From contig BSYO01000016.1 of assembly GCA_033239525.1 (NCBI GenBank), forward strand, positions 3,005,333 through 3,069,332: a DNA stretch of 64,000 nucleotides, read 5' to 3'. Origin of the DNA: Nepenthes gracilis. Its lineage: Eukaryota; Streptophyta; Magnoliopsida; Caryophyllales; Nepenthaceae. The notes beneath the pieces were generated by a model. It ran no database searches and had not been told where the DNA came from. It saw only the letters and a list, made by a program, of their open reading frames with translations. The position numbers were made by a program, and so were the translations under genes. This document shows, piece after piece, positions 25,730-36,809 of this stretch (its first letter is position 1; the number at the start of each line of letters is the position of its first letter).

Positions 25730-27425
25730 TGTCATGACCCCAATATAAAAGTATAAATATAACGACGTTAAAAATATAACCAAATACCAATATGTAACTC
25801 CACGACAAATATTGTTAAGTGATTTAAAAAATAACTTGCTACATCACAAGATTCTAGCCCAAGTTCTTATTGTTTAGTTTGATCATCAAAATAAGTGCTC
25901 AATGCCTAAATATACACGTGAGAAAAATGTTTAGCAATAGCCATCCTTAACATCAATATTCAAATGATAACATAGTTTTACAATGGGTTAATTAGCTCAC
26001 ATGATAAGTACATAGTCCAAAAAATTTCAAACCCAAATGTATTTTTAATTTTAACATATTGCAATTCAATAATTAAACAATAAAAATAAATTAAAATCCA
26101 CCGAACCTCCTTTTATTCAAATCCTGCATGAAATTTATATTTGCTTATCTAAAATGTTACGAAAATTGATAGGAGTAGGTTTAATATTCAGTAAAATATA
26201 TACAATTCTTATATGTGGATAAAAATAAATAAATATGAGAAATAAAAATAATGATCAGATGCTAAAAAAAAGTTAAAAATATTGATAAATTTATAAAATT
26301 ACTAGAAAAAGCAAGAATATAAGAAAACATTAAAAAAATGAGAAAAACATAAGAAAGTGTAAGAAAACATATGAAAAATATCAAAACCTATGATCAGTGA
26401 CAAATTCATCAATAAATATCAAATGTCAAATATCGGGCTACGTAAATTTCTTATACCCCAGGACATATATTATTATTTAATATCCGTAGATAGATCGATT
26501 ACATATTATTTTTTATAGATGAAATTAAATGTCACTTTTTGATCCCATAGATTTTTAGATAACGATTTTTATTTATAAATAATATAATAAAATATTTTTA
26601 AATATATTTCATCAATTCTCTAAAATAATTTTTCTTTAGACAAAAAATAAAAAGACTCTATAATAAACAATAAATATATTTTTTTAAAATTAAAGAAAAA
26701 CAATAACCTTTATAATTTTTAAAGAAGGATTTTGTTAAATATTTTTATAAAAATAATATGTAATATTAAATATCCAAAAGGCTTTTTTGACAATATATAT
26801 GAAATTTGGTATAAGCCTTCAAAATTTTAAAACAGAAACAATATATACATACAATTATAAACAAGGAAGGCCAACAAGGACTATATGTATATATATTAAA
26901 ATAAAAATTGAAGTGAATATTTTCAAAGATATAAATAATAAATAAAATGGTTTAGATGTATTTGACTAAATAAAATATTAACTAGATCTAATCTTATGTA
27001 GCTTCAAAATCAACTTCGTTCACCATTTTTTTCTCTCTCTCTTGTCTCTCTCTTTTCTCTCTCGAGACCTCCACGTAAAATTAGTCAAAAATCACAAAAG
27101 ATTATTTATATTGACAGATAGTGCCCGACTGCCAATCAAGTACTCATCAAGCGCAATGACACTATCATATATACATACGAGCACCTCTCATCCCACACAC
27201 GAACACTGCCTATTTTACTAATCCACGCATGAGCGCACATTATCGCATACAAATGTCACTCATTTCTCTAAGCCAAGCTTGAGAACTGCATGTAGACAAG
27301 TAAGACACTAGCCTTACTTCCCTGATACACTTGATTTTATTAGCCAAACACATTCATTTTCAATAAATTTTCAATATAAGTTAATTCTGATATCATAATA
27401 TATAAATTAGAGATCGGTCGTTACA
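25730..27425 (-). mobile_element. reverse solo LTR, Ty3/gypsy group
   Basis: The plus strand starts TGTCATGACCCC and ends GGTCGTTACA; reversed, the LTR runs TGTAACGACCGATC to GGGGTCATGACA. Flanks GGATC (25725-25729) and GGACT (27426-27430) agree at three of five bases, an eroded duplication at best. A CT tract at 27027-27066 is the reversed GA leader. It shares ordered blocks with the reverse LTR near 55720-55790 and its termini resemble those of the 3.9-kb nested LTR. No coding sequence. Confidence 0.65.
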
Positions 27426-28570
27426 GGACTAAATAGACGGTCATATGACTATAGACGGTCGATCTTTCCATAAAATAAAATAAAAATTAAGAATATTTTT
27501 TTTATGTTGGTTTTATTTGCCCTTTTTTTTCTGTTGTGGTATTTGTTTGGATGGAGTGCTTGAAGCCGGCGGCTTGATGTGGATCCAAATATTTAGACTT
27601 TCTATAAATTTAAAGATGAGAATTAAAAGTTGAATGGATCAATATTGAAGATTATAGTAAGTAATTTAAATTCATAGATTATTATTTATAAATTAAAAGA
27701 CTTTCTATTATTTATTAATTTAATTTTTAATTATAACTGTTAAATTCATAAAAAAAGTAAAAATTTAGTCACTTTAATGGTGGGCCTTCCGGTATGCGAT
27801 TTGGCACAAGCCCGACTTACCTAAATAAATATAGATAATGTTATTTTAAAGATAAGATTATTGTCATTTGAAATTTTATTTAACATATTTTAATATAATG
27901 TTGAAAAATAAATAAGAAATATTTTTTTAATATTTGGTTGACAGCCAAAATTATGAGAAAATTATGAAGAACATTTAAATTTCAATACAAGTACATGAAT
28001 AAATATGAGGTAAAAGAATAGTTTGTGCCAAATTTACCAATTCAGAAAGCAAACCATTTTGTGCTTTAGATTTATTCATCTACTTTATTGAAAATTTAAA
28101 GGGTTTGTGTATTTTTACAAAAAAATAAAAATCAAAATCAAAAATATATTTTTAAAATTTAGTTGACTAGCAAATTTATAAAATAATATATGATAAAACA
28201 GAAAAAAAAAAAAATAAAATCCATATTTTTCTTATAATTTCATATTTTTATATCTTTTATTCCTAAAAATGATTTATCTCTTTATTTTCATTGTCAATTA
28301 AATTGAAAATCACTTTAATTTAAATTTTATTTTATTTTCAACTAAAATTTCGATGCACATATTATCAATCTTTTCTAATTAAGAGTTAATTTTTTTATAA
28401 TTAACTGTCATATTTATGAATGTCTTAATATTCAACTAAAGAGAATAAAAAGTTATATTATTTATTATTTATTTTTATTTACTCTAATTTTTCTCATAAT
28501 CAAACAAATTTAAAGTATTTTGACTAATAATTTATTTCATCATTTGCAATAAAATTCGAGTCACCGAAGA
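27426..28570. other. AT-rich intergenic DNA upstream of POLD4
   Basis: No ORF or recognised repeat. Many A/T runs. The POLD4 promoter signals begin at about 28580. Confidence 0.6.
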
Positions 28571-28579
28571 GGGCAAAGT

Positions 28580-28670
28580 TGTGCATGGCCCACAAGGTCC
28601 ATGAACTCGTTTTTCCCGAAGGGTGTGTTTCATAAATACGAAAACAAGGAGGGTCCCTGATATAAATATG
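28580..28670 (+). promoter_or_regulatory. POLD4 promoter: site II-like motif and TATA box
   Basis: ATGGCCCACAAGG at 28585-28597 contains GGCCCA, the complement of the TGGGCC site II core that TCP factors bind in many plant replication and cell-cycle genes. GATATAAATATG at 28659-28670 is a TATA box about 105-115 bp before the ATG, giving a predicted leader of roughly 80 nt. Motif roles are inferred from consensus and spacing. Confidence 0.45.
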
Positions 28671-28774
28671 TAAAAGATCGGGGGCAAATCTAGAATATAT
28701 AAGTTGGGTTGGGGACTCTGCTTTGCTCCGATTTCAAAATTTGAAATTGGAAGAAGACGGGGAAGAAGGCAACA

Positions 28775-31700
28775 ATGGCGACCTCTCGAGTGGGTATGAA
28801 AGATTTCTACAGGCAGAAAAAGAACAGCGGTGGCATTTCCAAACCGTCCTCCAAGACCAAGTCCACCAAGAAAACTCCGACTCATTCCTCCACCGTTGGT
28901 TCTGACGCTGTCCAGCCTCCTGCTCTCATCTCCCATGGCGCCCTCGATCTCCAAGGTCTCGTCCCACTCTCCCTTCTGTTGATGTCTTTTTTTTTTGTTT
29001 TCTACGGTTTTACTTATTTCTTGGTTGGAGATGGAGAGGTGGACTCTATGGAGGTGTTGAGTTTTCAATTGGTATGGCTTAGGGTTTTGCATTGGAAGGT
29101 GATCGGTATGGTATGGCTTAGGGTTTTGCATTGGAAGCTGTTCTAAGACTGTGATCTCCGGGATCAAGAGAGTATAGCAACGATTTTATCCCAAATAAAT
29201 TAGAATAAAATGCTAACTAAAAAATACAGGGTTTGTTTTCGATTTTAATGAGGAAAACTTCAGGAAAAACTATGTTGGTATAAGACTGCAAAATCGTATT
29301 AAATATTTTTTTCATTTGGTTTATCATGAAGTAAAAGTTCACAAAAGGTGCAAAACTTTCAGGTTGTGGGTGTGGAGATGGTCTGATGAATGCTATTTCC
29401 GAGCATTACACAAGGACTATTGTTTGTTGGTATCTCTTTGAGGTGTAATTATAGAGCCTGATGAGAACTGGTGTCATTTCCTTGTTTGTTGTCAACTGAA
29501 AGTCCATAATGATATTCTGAAAGATTCGACCATTTTGTCATTATCAGATAGGCATACCACTGCTACAAAAGCAGTCACTGGACTTGAATTCTAAGAGAAC
29601 TAGTTCTTTTTTCATGCAAATCCAGTTGATTTCTCTGTGTCAACCATTCCCACGGAAATTTAAAGCAAATCCGTATCTTAATTTCCTGCCATATCAACAG
29701 AAGCACGACACTTGAAGAATGAGTGACAATGAGCATGTGCATTTGTTTATGAGACTCCCCACTGCATCAATCATCTCAACTTTGCAATTTATGATGCCCA
29801 GTAAGCTAGGATTTATAATGAAGTGTTTGGGACCATAAACCTTGCTGCCCAAATTCCCCTAAACTATCTCACAGCAAGCTGTTCCTTTGTGAATTCCAGT
29901 GAGCTAACAAAATACAAACTCTGTCTTGCTTCACCCATTTGCACATCTGATTCTGAGCTTTCACTGCTTCTTGACTTCTTAGGCTCATAAGAGTTTGTCT
30001 GGGACTTCCAGGAGCTCTTTTCCAAAACTATGAGTTCACTGGAGAACGTTTGATATCACATGGCGTATATCTTTTTGATGTGTTGAATGAATCCATTATA
30101 ACACAAAGATTCTCTGTCATTGGTGATTTTGCATGTCTTGATGATAATAGGAAGGTTCCATGTACAAATATCATTAATGTCTGAACTTACTTTCTATTTT
30201 GTATTGACATGTGGTTTCCCAAGCAACTTAATTCCTGTTCCTAGACAGATTCTTCTAATTGCGAAGAAATTCCCAGCAAGTAGAATCTGCCTCTTTCAAT
30301 GCTTTCTTTGGAAGCACAAAATAGTGGAACAATATCAATGTAAGGTAAAAATTACAGCCTTAACAAGCTGCAGCTTCCACGCAGAGGTAGGAAACCATCT
30401 GTCCAGCAAACATTTTATAAATTTTTCAGCCAAAAATTTACATTAAGTCTGCCTTCAACTGTTAAAGGGACTGCAAGATCTTTCACAGGTAGCATACTGT
30501 CACGAACACCAAACTTATATAGCATAACCTGCTTTTTCTCTTCCCTAACACCACTAGTTTGACCAAACTGTTTGTGCATAGTGTTGAACCAAATTAGATA
30601 ACCAAAAAAAATGAAACTTAGCAAACTCAGAATCCATTTGATATTTACCCTCAAAATGTACTAGTGGTCTTCATGATTTCACTCAATTCTACAGTTGATC
30701 ATTCTGATAACCAAATGTAACAAAATTTTAGGCTTGCAACGCATTTGCACATCAAAAGGGAAAACCCAAACATTAAGGGATGAATTTTGACTGATCTGAA
30801 ATTTGTGGGACTAGTTCATACTTCATAATTTTTTCCATGATTGGCAAAGGCGACTTAGATGTCCTATACAAACTTAATTCATTAGTTGGATTCCTACTTG
30901 TCTTTTTAAATAATTTAACAATAGGTAGGATTTTTCTTCTGTATGTATTATGGGAGCTAAAGAGGAAGATGGAAAAAAATACAATGGAGAAGGGAGACAA
31001 ATAATAATTCAATGATAAAGAAAAGGAACAATATAAGGAAGATTTAAGGGTGTGAAAATTTTGAAGGTGGGGTGTGGTTTTCATTTTTTATGTAATTGAA
31101 AGTAAGGTTGTTTTTTTCAGTGTATAATGCCACTTCGAGTTCATAGAAAAAATATATAAAAATTAGGATGCAGAGTAGAATAAAAATTTTAATATTACTT
31201 ATGATACAAATTCTATGTTAAATGTAAATTGCAGTCAACTGTGGAATATGAAGGTGATATGATATTCATATCTTTATTGAAATTAATAATTTTATCTGAT
31301 TTTCATTCAACAAACCATTTTACTTAATGTAATCGATAGAAAAAATGTTCTTCATTTTATGTTTCAAAACTACCTTTTGTGACAATTTTTACCAAGCACC
31401 TTTTAATCCAACATCAGCAGATTTCTAAATAGCAATCTCATCCAAACTCTTTTTAACTGAATATCCTTTATGTACCAACACCAGTGGCTGGTCTTAACAG
31501 CAAAATCCCAGTCTCAACAGCAGAGCTCAACACTTCCTGACAACCACATTGAGAAATAACAGTGGAAAAGGAAAAGAACTGACACCATAGGTTTGTAAGG
31601 TTGCAGTGATATATACTAAGAATGATCATATATGCTAGAATGAATAATGTTCTTGTTGGTTACTTAACACTTTAACTTCCATTTATCCGTGATTATTAAA

Positions 31701-33487
31701 CCTGTGTTCATATTTATTTCCATGTACTCATGTAAATAGAAGGACCTGAGTGTTAGGTCTTGGGTTATTTTATTGTGAGTCCCACACCATTGAAAGTTCT
31801 TTTTTTGTATTTTGGGAGTTGCTAGTGATTTTCACATGGGGTTCTCTCAAGTGACATGTTCACTGGAAGTTCACTCAAGATTCATTTGAATAAAAGCCAT
31901 TTCTAGTGAACTAGATAAAATAGCGTCTGATAGGCGCACAATGGGTATCTGTGCACATTTGAGACATAATGGACATATTTGATACATGCCCAAAGGGTAC
32001 TCATACGTGGCCCATTTTTGCTTCTTATATTTGATGTGCACCTAAAGGGCATACGTACACCACCTGGAGTATAAAGTATCCTGATACGATTTTAGGGTAA
32101 AGTTTTGTGATCATTTAACATAAGGGATGCCACACAAACATAAATAAGAGAGAAGAAAAAGAGATTCAGAATCCAGTTGAGGTTCGATTTGAGTTTCATC
32201 ATTTGTTAAGTTCGGGTATATTACTCTAATCCTATTTTCTAGGATGTATTATCATTTGACTATTCGTTTTCACGGTGCATTTCTCTAGTGGGTTGCTAGA
32301 TATGTTAGTATTATTTTCAACCAATGATTTACACGTGTTGTTGTGAGGGAATTTCGGATGAACTTATATTTATAATTAAATACTTTTATAGTAGTTTTTT
32401 TTGAAATTTGTCTTGTGGTTTTTTCCGTTGTTGAAAAGGATTTTTTATATTAAATATTATTATGTAACTTTGTATTTGGTTGTGGAATTTTGTTCATTGT
32501 GTTCTTACCGTGTTTGGTGGTCAACAATTGATAGAGGGATTGGGGTTTGTTTCTGTTGTGCCGATGTTGTGTGTGTTCTGTGATTCCCAACACCAAGTGC
32601 ACATTTGTCTCAAAAATGTAGCACTCAGTTTCCATTCAAGTCCCACAAGTCTCTAAATTTTCAATAGCAGCCGGCACCAAGTGACAGAAAGTTATAGCTT
32701 TTTAATTCTAAGTGAATTTTTGGGCCCTTCTTTCTAATCCCATTTTGTTTTGTACTTGGATCATATAATTTCTTTCTTTTTATTTCTGTAATTTGAATGC
32801 GTGACTTGTTAAAATTGATCCTATAAATGTTACGGTGCACGAGTCTCTTGTTTTATCATGATTGAAATGATTTTGCCTCGTCGGATATGCCAACATAGGA
32901 TGGAAATGTCTGAAATAGATTGAAAAAATACCTGAACAATGTTTCAAACTTAATATTCAAATCTGTCTTTATCTCGCTACTTACTCGAAAATAAACATTT
33001 GAACCACCCAGGAAGTCTTAAAGATCTAGGGAAAAGATGTGTTTACTAATCCAACAAGATTCTCATTTTCTATAAGTTTTCCCCAAAAAATATTTTTTTT
33101 CCGGAAATATAAACATTTTTTTTTTTTTGGTAAGTAGAAATATGAACATACAGTGAGTAAGAAAGATCAAACTGGCAAGATTCATGTGTTTTACTGGAAT
33201 TATCTTCTGCTTTTCCCTCTCTTGTCAAGTTGACTGTACTGCTAAACTAATTCATGATGTCTTTTGCTGCTTTACTGGGGTAAAATGTGACAGATGAATA
33301 TGACAGTAAGGAGGAATTGCTGCGGCAATTTGACATGAATATGGCATATGGGCCATGCATTGGAATGACCCGACTCGCTCGATGGGAGCGGGCCCACCGC
33401 TTGGGACTCAACCCTCCTAGAAATGTTGAGACTCTCCTAAGATCTGGGAAGGCCGACGCCGAGTGCTTATGGGATGGACGCGTTTAG
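28775..33487 (+). CDS. POLD4: DNA polymerase delta subunit 4 (p12), two exons
   Basis: Small accessory subunit of the nuclear replicative polymerase delta, which stabilises the complex and helps it use PCNA. Exon 1 is 28775-28955 and exon 2 is 33294-33487 (join; 124 aa). The donor is CAAG/gtctcg and the acceptor is gacag/ATGAA; the split codon gives Asp, so the frame reads HGALDLQ-DEYDSKEELL. The N-terminus MKDFYRQKK is a PCNA-binding-like segment followed by a basic Lys/Ser linker. The conserved C-terminus has LLRQFDMNMAYGPCIGM, TRLARWERAHRLGLNPP and the family-ending LWDGRV. Length fits plant p12 proteins. The 4338-nt intron is large for such a small gene and contains a copia LTR. The ATG is the first in frame after the TATA box. 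Confidence 0.93.
29071..29137 (+). repeat. 28-bp direct duplication with telo-box-like core
   Basis: GGTATGGCTTAGGGTTTTGC plus ATTGGAAG occurs at 29071-29098 and again at 29110-29137. Each copy contains TTAGGGTTTT, the complement of the AAACCCTAA telo-box found near the start of many plant growth and replication genes. It lies about 115 bp into the first intron. Confidence 0.8.
31751..32592 (+). mobile_element. Ty1/copia solo LTR in POLD4 intron
   Basis: 842 bp from TGTTAGGTCTTGGG to GATTCCCAACA. Flanks CTGAG and CCAAG differ by two transitions, consistent with an old 5-bp duplication. Inside are a TATA-like GTATAAAGTATCC (about 32069-32081), a GA tract (32147-32165) and a copia-type U5 with TTGTTGAAAAGGATTTTTT. 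The tail TTTGGTGGTCAACAATTGAT matches, in the same order, the reversed LTR at 62272-63067. The start resembles the LTR at 61415. Sense orientation relative to POLD4; no internal domain. Confidence 0.8.
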
Positions 33488-33780
33488 AGGGATAATGCAT
33501 CTTAAGCCGTGTGGTTTAGCTAGCTAGCCTTTTAGCCCAGCTTCTTGTTGTGCTGATCTTAACGTTTTATCCCTCGTGAAAGTTGGTTGTGTGTATTAAC
33601 TGCTCCATGGATTTATATCGCAATTTATGTATGGTTCTCTGCTGTCTCCTCCTCACTGATTTTGCGCCGTCCGTACCATGTTTGTTGCTGCTGCAGATTA
33701 CCCATTTAAGATGCATTGTAATTCAGCCACGTGACGTTCATTTTGATTTGTGGTTACTCCAATCGATCTATTTCTATATG

Positions 33781-34690
33781 CACCCATTAGTATAAATAAG
33801 TAAAATGTTTATGCATATCTATTAGACAGTCAGTTATCTTCAAGTAATGTGGCACTTCAAATCCATCCACACTTGTGGGGTTACACAATAGCAGATTGAT
33901 AAATAAAATGTCACGTTAGGATGGATGTCAAAAGGGTTGTTTGCTCTTTGATGAGAGGTCACATTACACTCAATTGTCATTCATTCAGCTTACAGCCATT
34001 TTGACTGTGTTTATTTCATTATTCTATTCTCTTATGGGCTCACTAGTATGAATGCTGGCAAATGTGTGCCAGCATCACCTAGGCACATTCTAATTGCCTT
34101 TGCCTTTGAGTTACGTGATTTCTCATCAATCTAGTCAGGATTACATAATATTAAATTGAAGGATGGGACGTCATGTCAGAATAAGTATGTCTAGAGAGTT
34201 TTTTAAAAGATGGCCTGTATCATTATTAGTGAATAGATGAGATATCATATCATATTTATTGTCATTTAGTCATTTGATGTATATTTCGACATGTTTTATT
34301 ATCGATCTGTTCTTGTGTAGGCCTACTAATATAAATGCAGGTAAATATTTGTTTATACCTTTAGCAACGTTTAAATGACGTGATATTTCATTCATCCATA
34401 ATCGATAAGGTTACCCAATAATAGATTGATGGATGTAATGCAATGCTACATTAGAATGATTCTCATTTATGAAGGAGATATTTCGTGTTTAACTTTTATT
34501 TTTGACATTTTGATAGCTCTATTTTTGCCTTGGGTTACTAGTATGAATGGGGATAAATTTTTTACAAATTATTGAGTTATTTTTAAATAATATAATATTT
34601 TATTAATTTATTAATATTAATGGGTTACCTAATAATATGTTGATAAGTGATTTATGTTAGAATGAATGTCTAGAAGATAGTCTAAAAGGA
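33781..34690 (+). repeat. degenerate tandem array, about 250-bp unit, four copies
   Basis: Two landmarks alternate. The first, (C/T)ACTAGTATGAAT-like, is at 33786, 34040, 34323 and 34537. The second, GGTTACCCAATAATAGATTGAT-like (GGTTAC, AATA and GATTGAT blocks), is at 33879, 34139, 34409 and 34623. Spacings of about 260, 270 and 214 bp agree between the two landmarks. The array starts about 300 bp after the POLD4 stop and each copy is diverged, so it is old. No coding content. Confidence 0.8.
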
Positions 34691-36680
34691 TAGCATGTGG
34701 CATGATTTATTGATAGTTTAATATTGGATATGTTAAGTACATTATTAAATATATAGACAATTGTTAATTTATATAATAAATTTTAAAGAATCACATTGGA
34801 TGCCTTATTTATTATTAGAAAATTTGTAGAGTTTTTTATAACTTTTACTAACTATGAATCAAACTATGGTAAATTGAATTTTGCTATTTAATTTATATAA
34901 ATAAATATTTTAAGTAAATTTATTGGTCTATAATTTTGGTAATATGTCAAATGATGAAAAATTTATAAATAATTATTAATAAATATTAATTCTTTAATAT
35001 TTTTTATTTCTAATAAAAATAGAAGGTTTGAATTTTTTAAAAAATTATGAAAATAAATTGGAGAAAAAACTTTGAAAAGTGCCTCGTAGTGTTTTATATA
35101 GGTGTAACTTTAAATATTTATGCATATTATGATTTTTTATCTTATATTTTAAAATGACTCTACTTAATTAATATTGATATATCTATAATACTTTATTTTT
35201 ATACATATTATTTTACTATCTCATAAAGTGAAATATTTCATAAACCAAATATTTAATAATACAAAAATGAGAAATTCATGAAGTTCATCTATCATAATGT
35301 ATATTTCATAAAAATGAAATATTTCTAAATCACATACATATGTTTAAAAATAATAGACTATGCTTTAATTATACTAAAAATAGTTAATTTTAAATTTTTT
35401 AAATTTTTTTAAAAAATATTTGATTAATATTGTTTATTTTTCAATAAATGACTAAAATTAAAATATATAGAAGTTGGTCGGTACATCTATATATTATAAC
35501 CTGTATTTTGTCTGTCCCCATGTTTACTAATTTTTAGGAAACTTTAGACAACAATATATTTTTAATAAGGGTTAATTATTAAAAAAATTAATTTCCTTTA
35601 TTTTTATGATTATATTTTAATTTTACCAATTATATATATTATTAAGTAGGTTTAAAATAATATTGTCTAACCTAATAAAAAATGAAATCCATAAATTGTA
35701 AGCTCATAAAAAAATATCAAACAACCGAATTTGTTAGGTCTGAAATAAATAAAAATTAAAAATTTATTAAACACCCGATTCACTGAATAAATGAATAGCT
35801 GAATGACTAAAAATACTGAAGATCGAAATAATTAATGGTCCAATAGAAGATTGAGTTTAACATTAAATTTTAACGAACAGTTACATATATTAATCAACGA
35901 GTAACCAACTAGTTACACAGATAATTATTTTCACTAAATGATAAGTGTTAAATATTATACGGTTATAAATTTTATATAATGGTTAAAATTTTAACCAGTG
36001 TAATACCTCAATCAATAGTTATATTAATTTTTAAAAAATATATTGATTGACAGTTAAACTATAAATAAGTTAAACTCCCCTAATTGAAGGTGGAGAAATC
36101 TGCAAAATGTAAAGACACAAAACCGAGCTCTAGTCTCAAAAAATGCTTGTATCCTTTCATAATTATTAAACCGAATCTTTCAAATCAAATAGTCTGATTC
36201 TTAAATTTTGCTCATCTTTGTGCCCTTATGATTTTTTATTCATATAAAAAATTTATAATTTAAATATTAAATAATATATAAAAAAATAAGTTTTATATTA
36301 TCTTATTTTTTATTAATTATTATTATATATAGGATTTGTATTAAGCAATTCATATGTCCAATTTAATAATTTTTACATGATAATCTAAATCTCAAGTATT
36401 ATGTCATATTTAAAGTAAAATATATTTTTAAATTATGGAATGAGATGATGCTAACGGCCTGAAAAGTCTAGTCTGTAGATATTTTGGATGACATCCGTCT
36501 AACAGAACTCAGGCCTGGGTTTGGGGAGGATCTCCTGCTTTATCCAAAATAGTCATTGGATTGAATTAAAAATTAATCCAAGTTCTGATTTAAAGATATA
36601 AAAAATATTAAATATAGTTATAATTTTTTAAAAAAATTTATTTTAATATTTATTAAATATTCCGTAAATTATTTTTTTAA
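34691..36680. other. AT-rich intergenic DNA
   Basis: No ORF, repeat or motif of note beyond A/T runs; weakly TATA-like words are everywhere and carry no weight. ATTATATAAATATT at about 36687-36700, roughly 110 bp before the PPR start codon, is the best-placed TATA candidate for that gene. Confidence 0.55.
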
Positions 36681-36809
36681 AAATAATTATATAAATATTA
36701 TTAAATAATATTTAATTTTCAGGCTGAGATTGAACTGATCAGAGCAGGATCCCCTGTCGGAGCTGCTAGAAAGAGAGTGAGTGGGGAAGGGAAAGCGAAG
36801 AAGGCGGCG

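Larger units (their letters stand above)
28956..33293 (+). other. POLD4 intron, 4.3 kb
   Basis: GT...AG intron. Its first 200 bases contain a short direct duplication (29071-29137) and its 3' third contains a copia solo LTR (31751-32592). Several ORFs of 79-108 codons on both strands show no family signature and are treated as noise. No extra exon is needed: exon 1 and exon 2 join into an uninterrupted family-like protein. Confidence 0.8.

Noticed and set aside
28775..29146. POLD4 as a single unspliced 123-codon ORF
   Set aside because: Residues after DLQ are intron translation; the conserved C-terminus is at 33294-33487 and joins in frame through a GT-AG intron.
28532..29167. 211-codon minus-strand ORF
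   Set aside because: It runs antisense across POLD4 exon 1 and its promoter; no family motif, while the plus strand has a clear p12 N-terminus.
30415..31084. Minus-strand ORFs in the POLD4 intron
   Set aside because: Hydrophobic, low-complexity translations of AT-rich intron; no motif, no start context.
36777..36809. Upstream start for the PPR protein
   Set aside because: The codon at 36777 is GTG; the first ATG in frame is 36810 and begins a plausible transit peptide.
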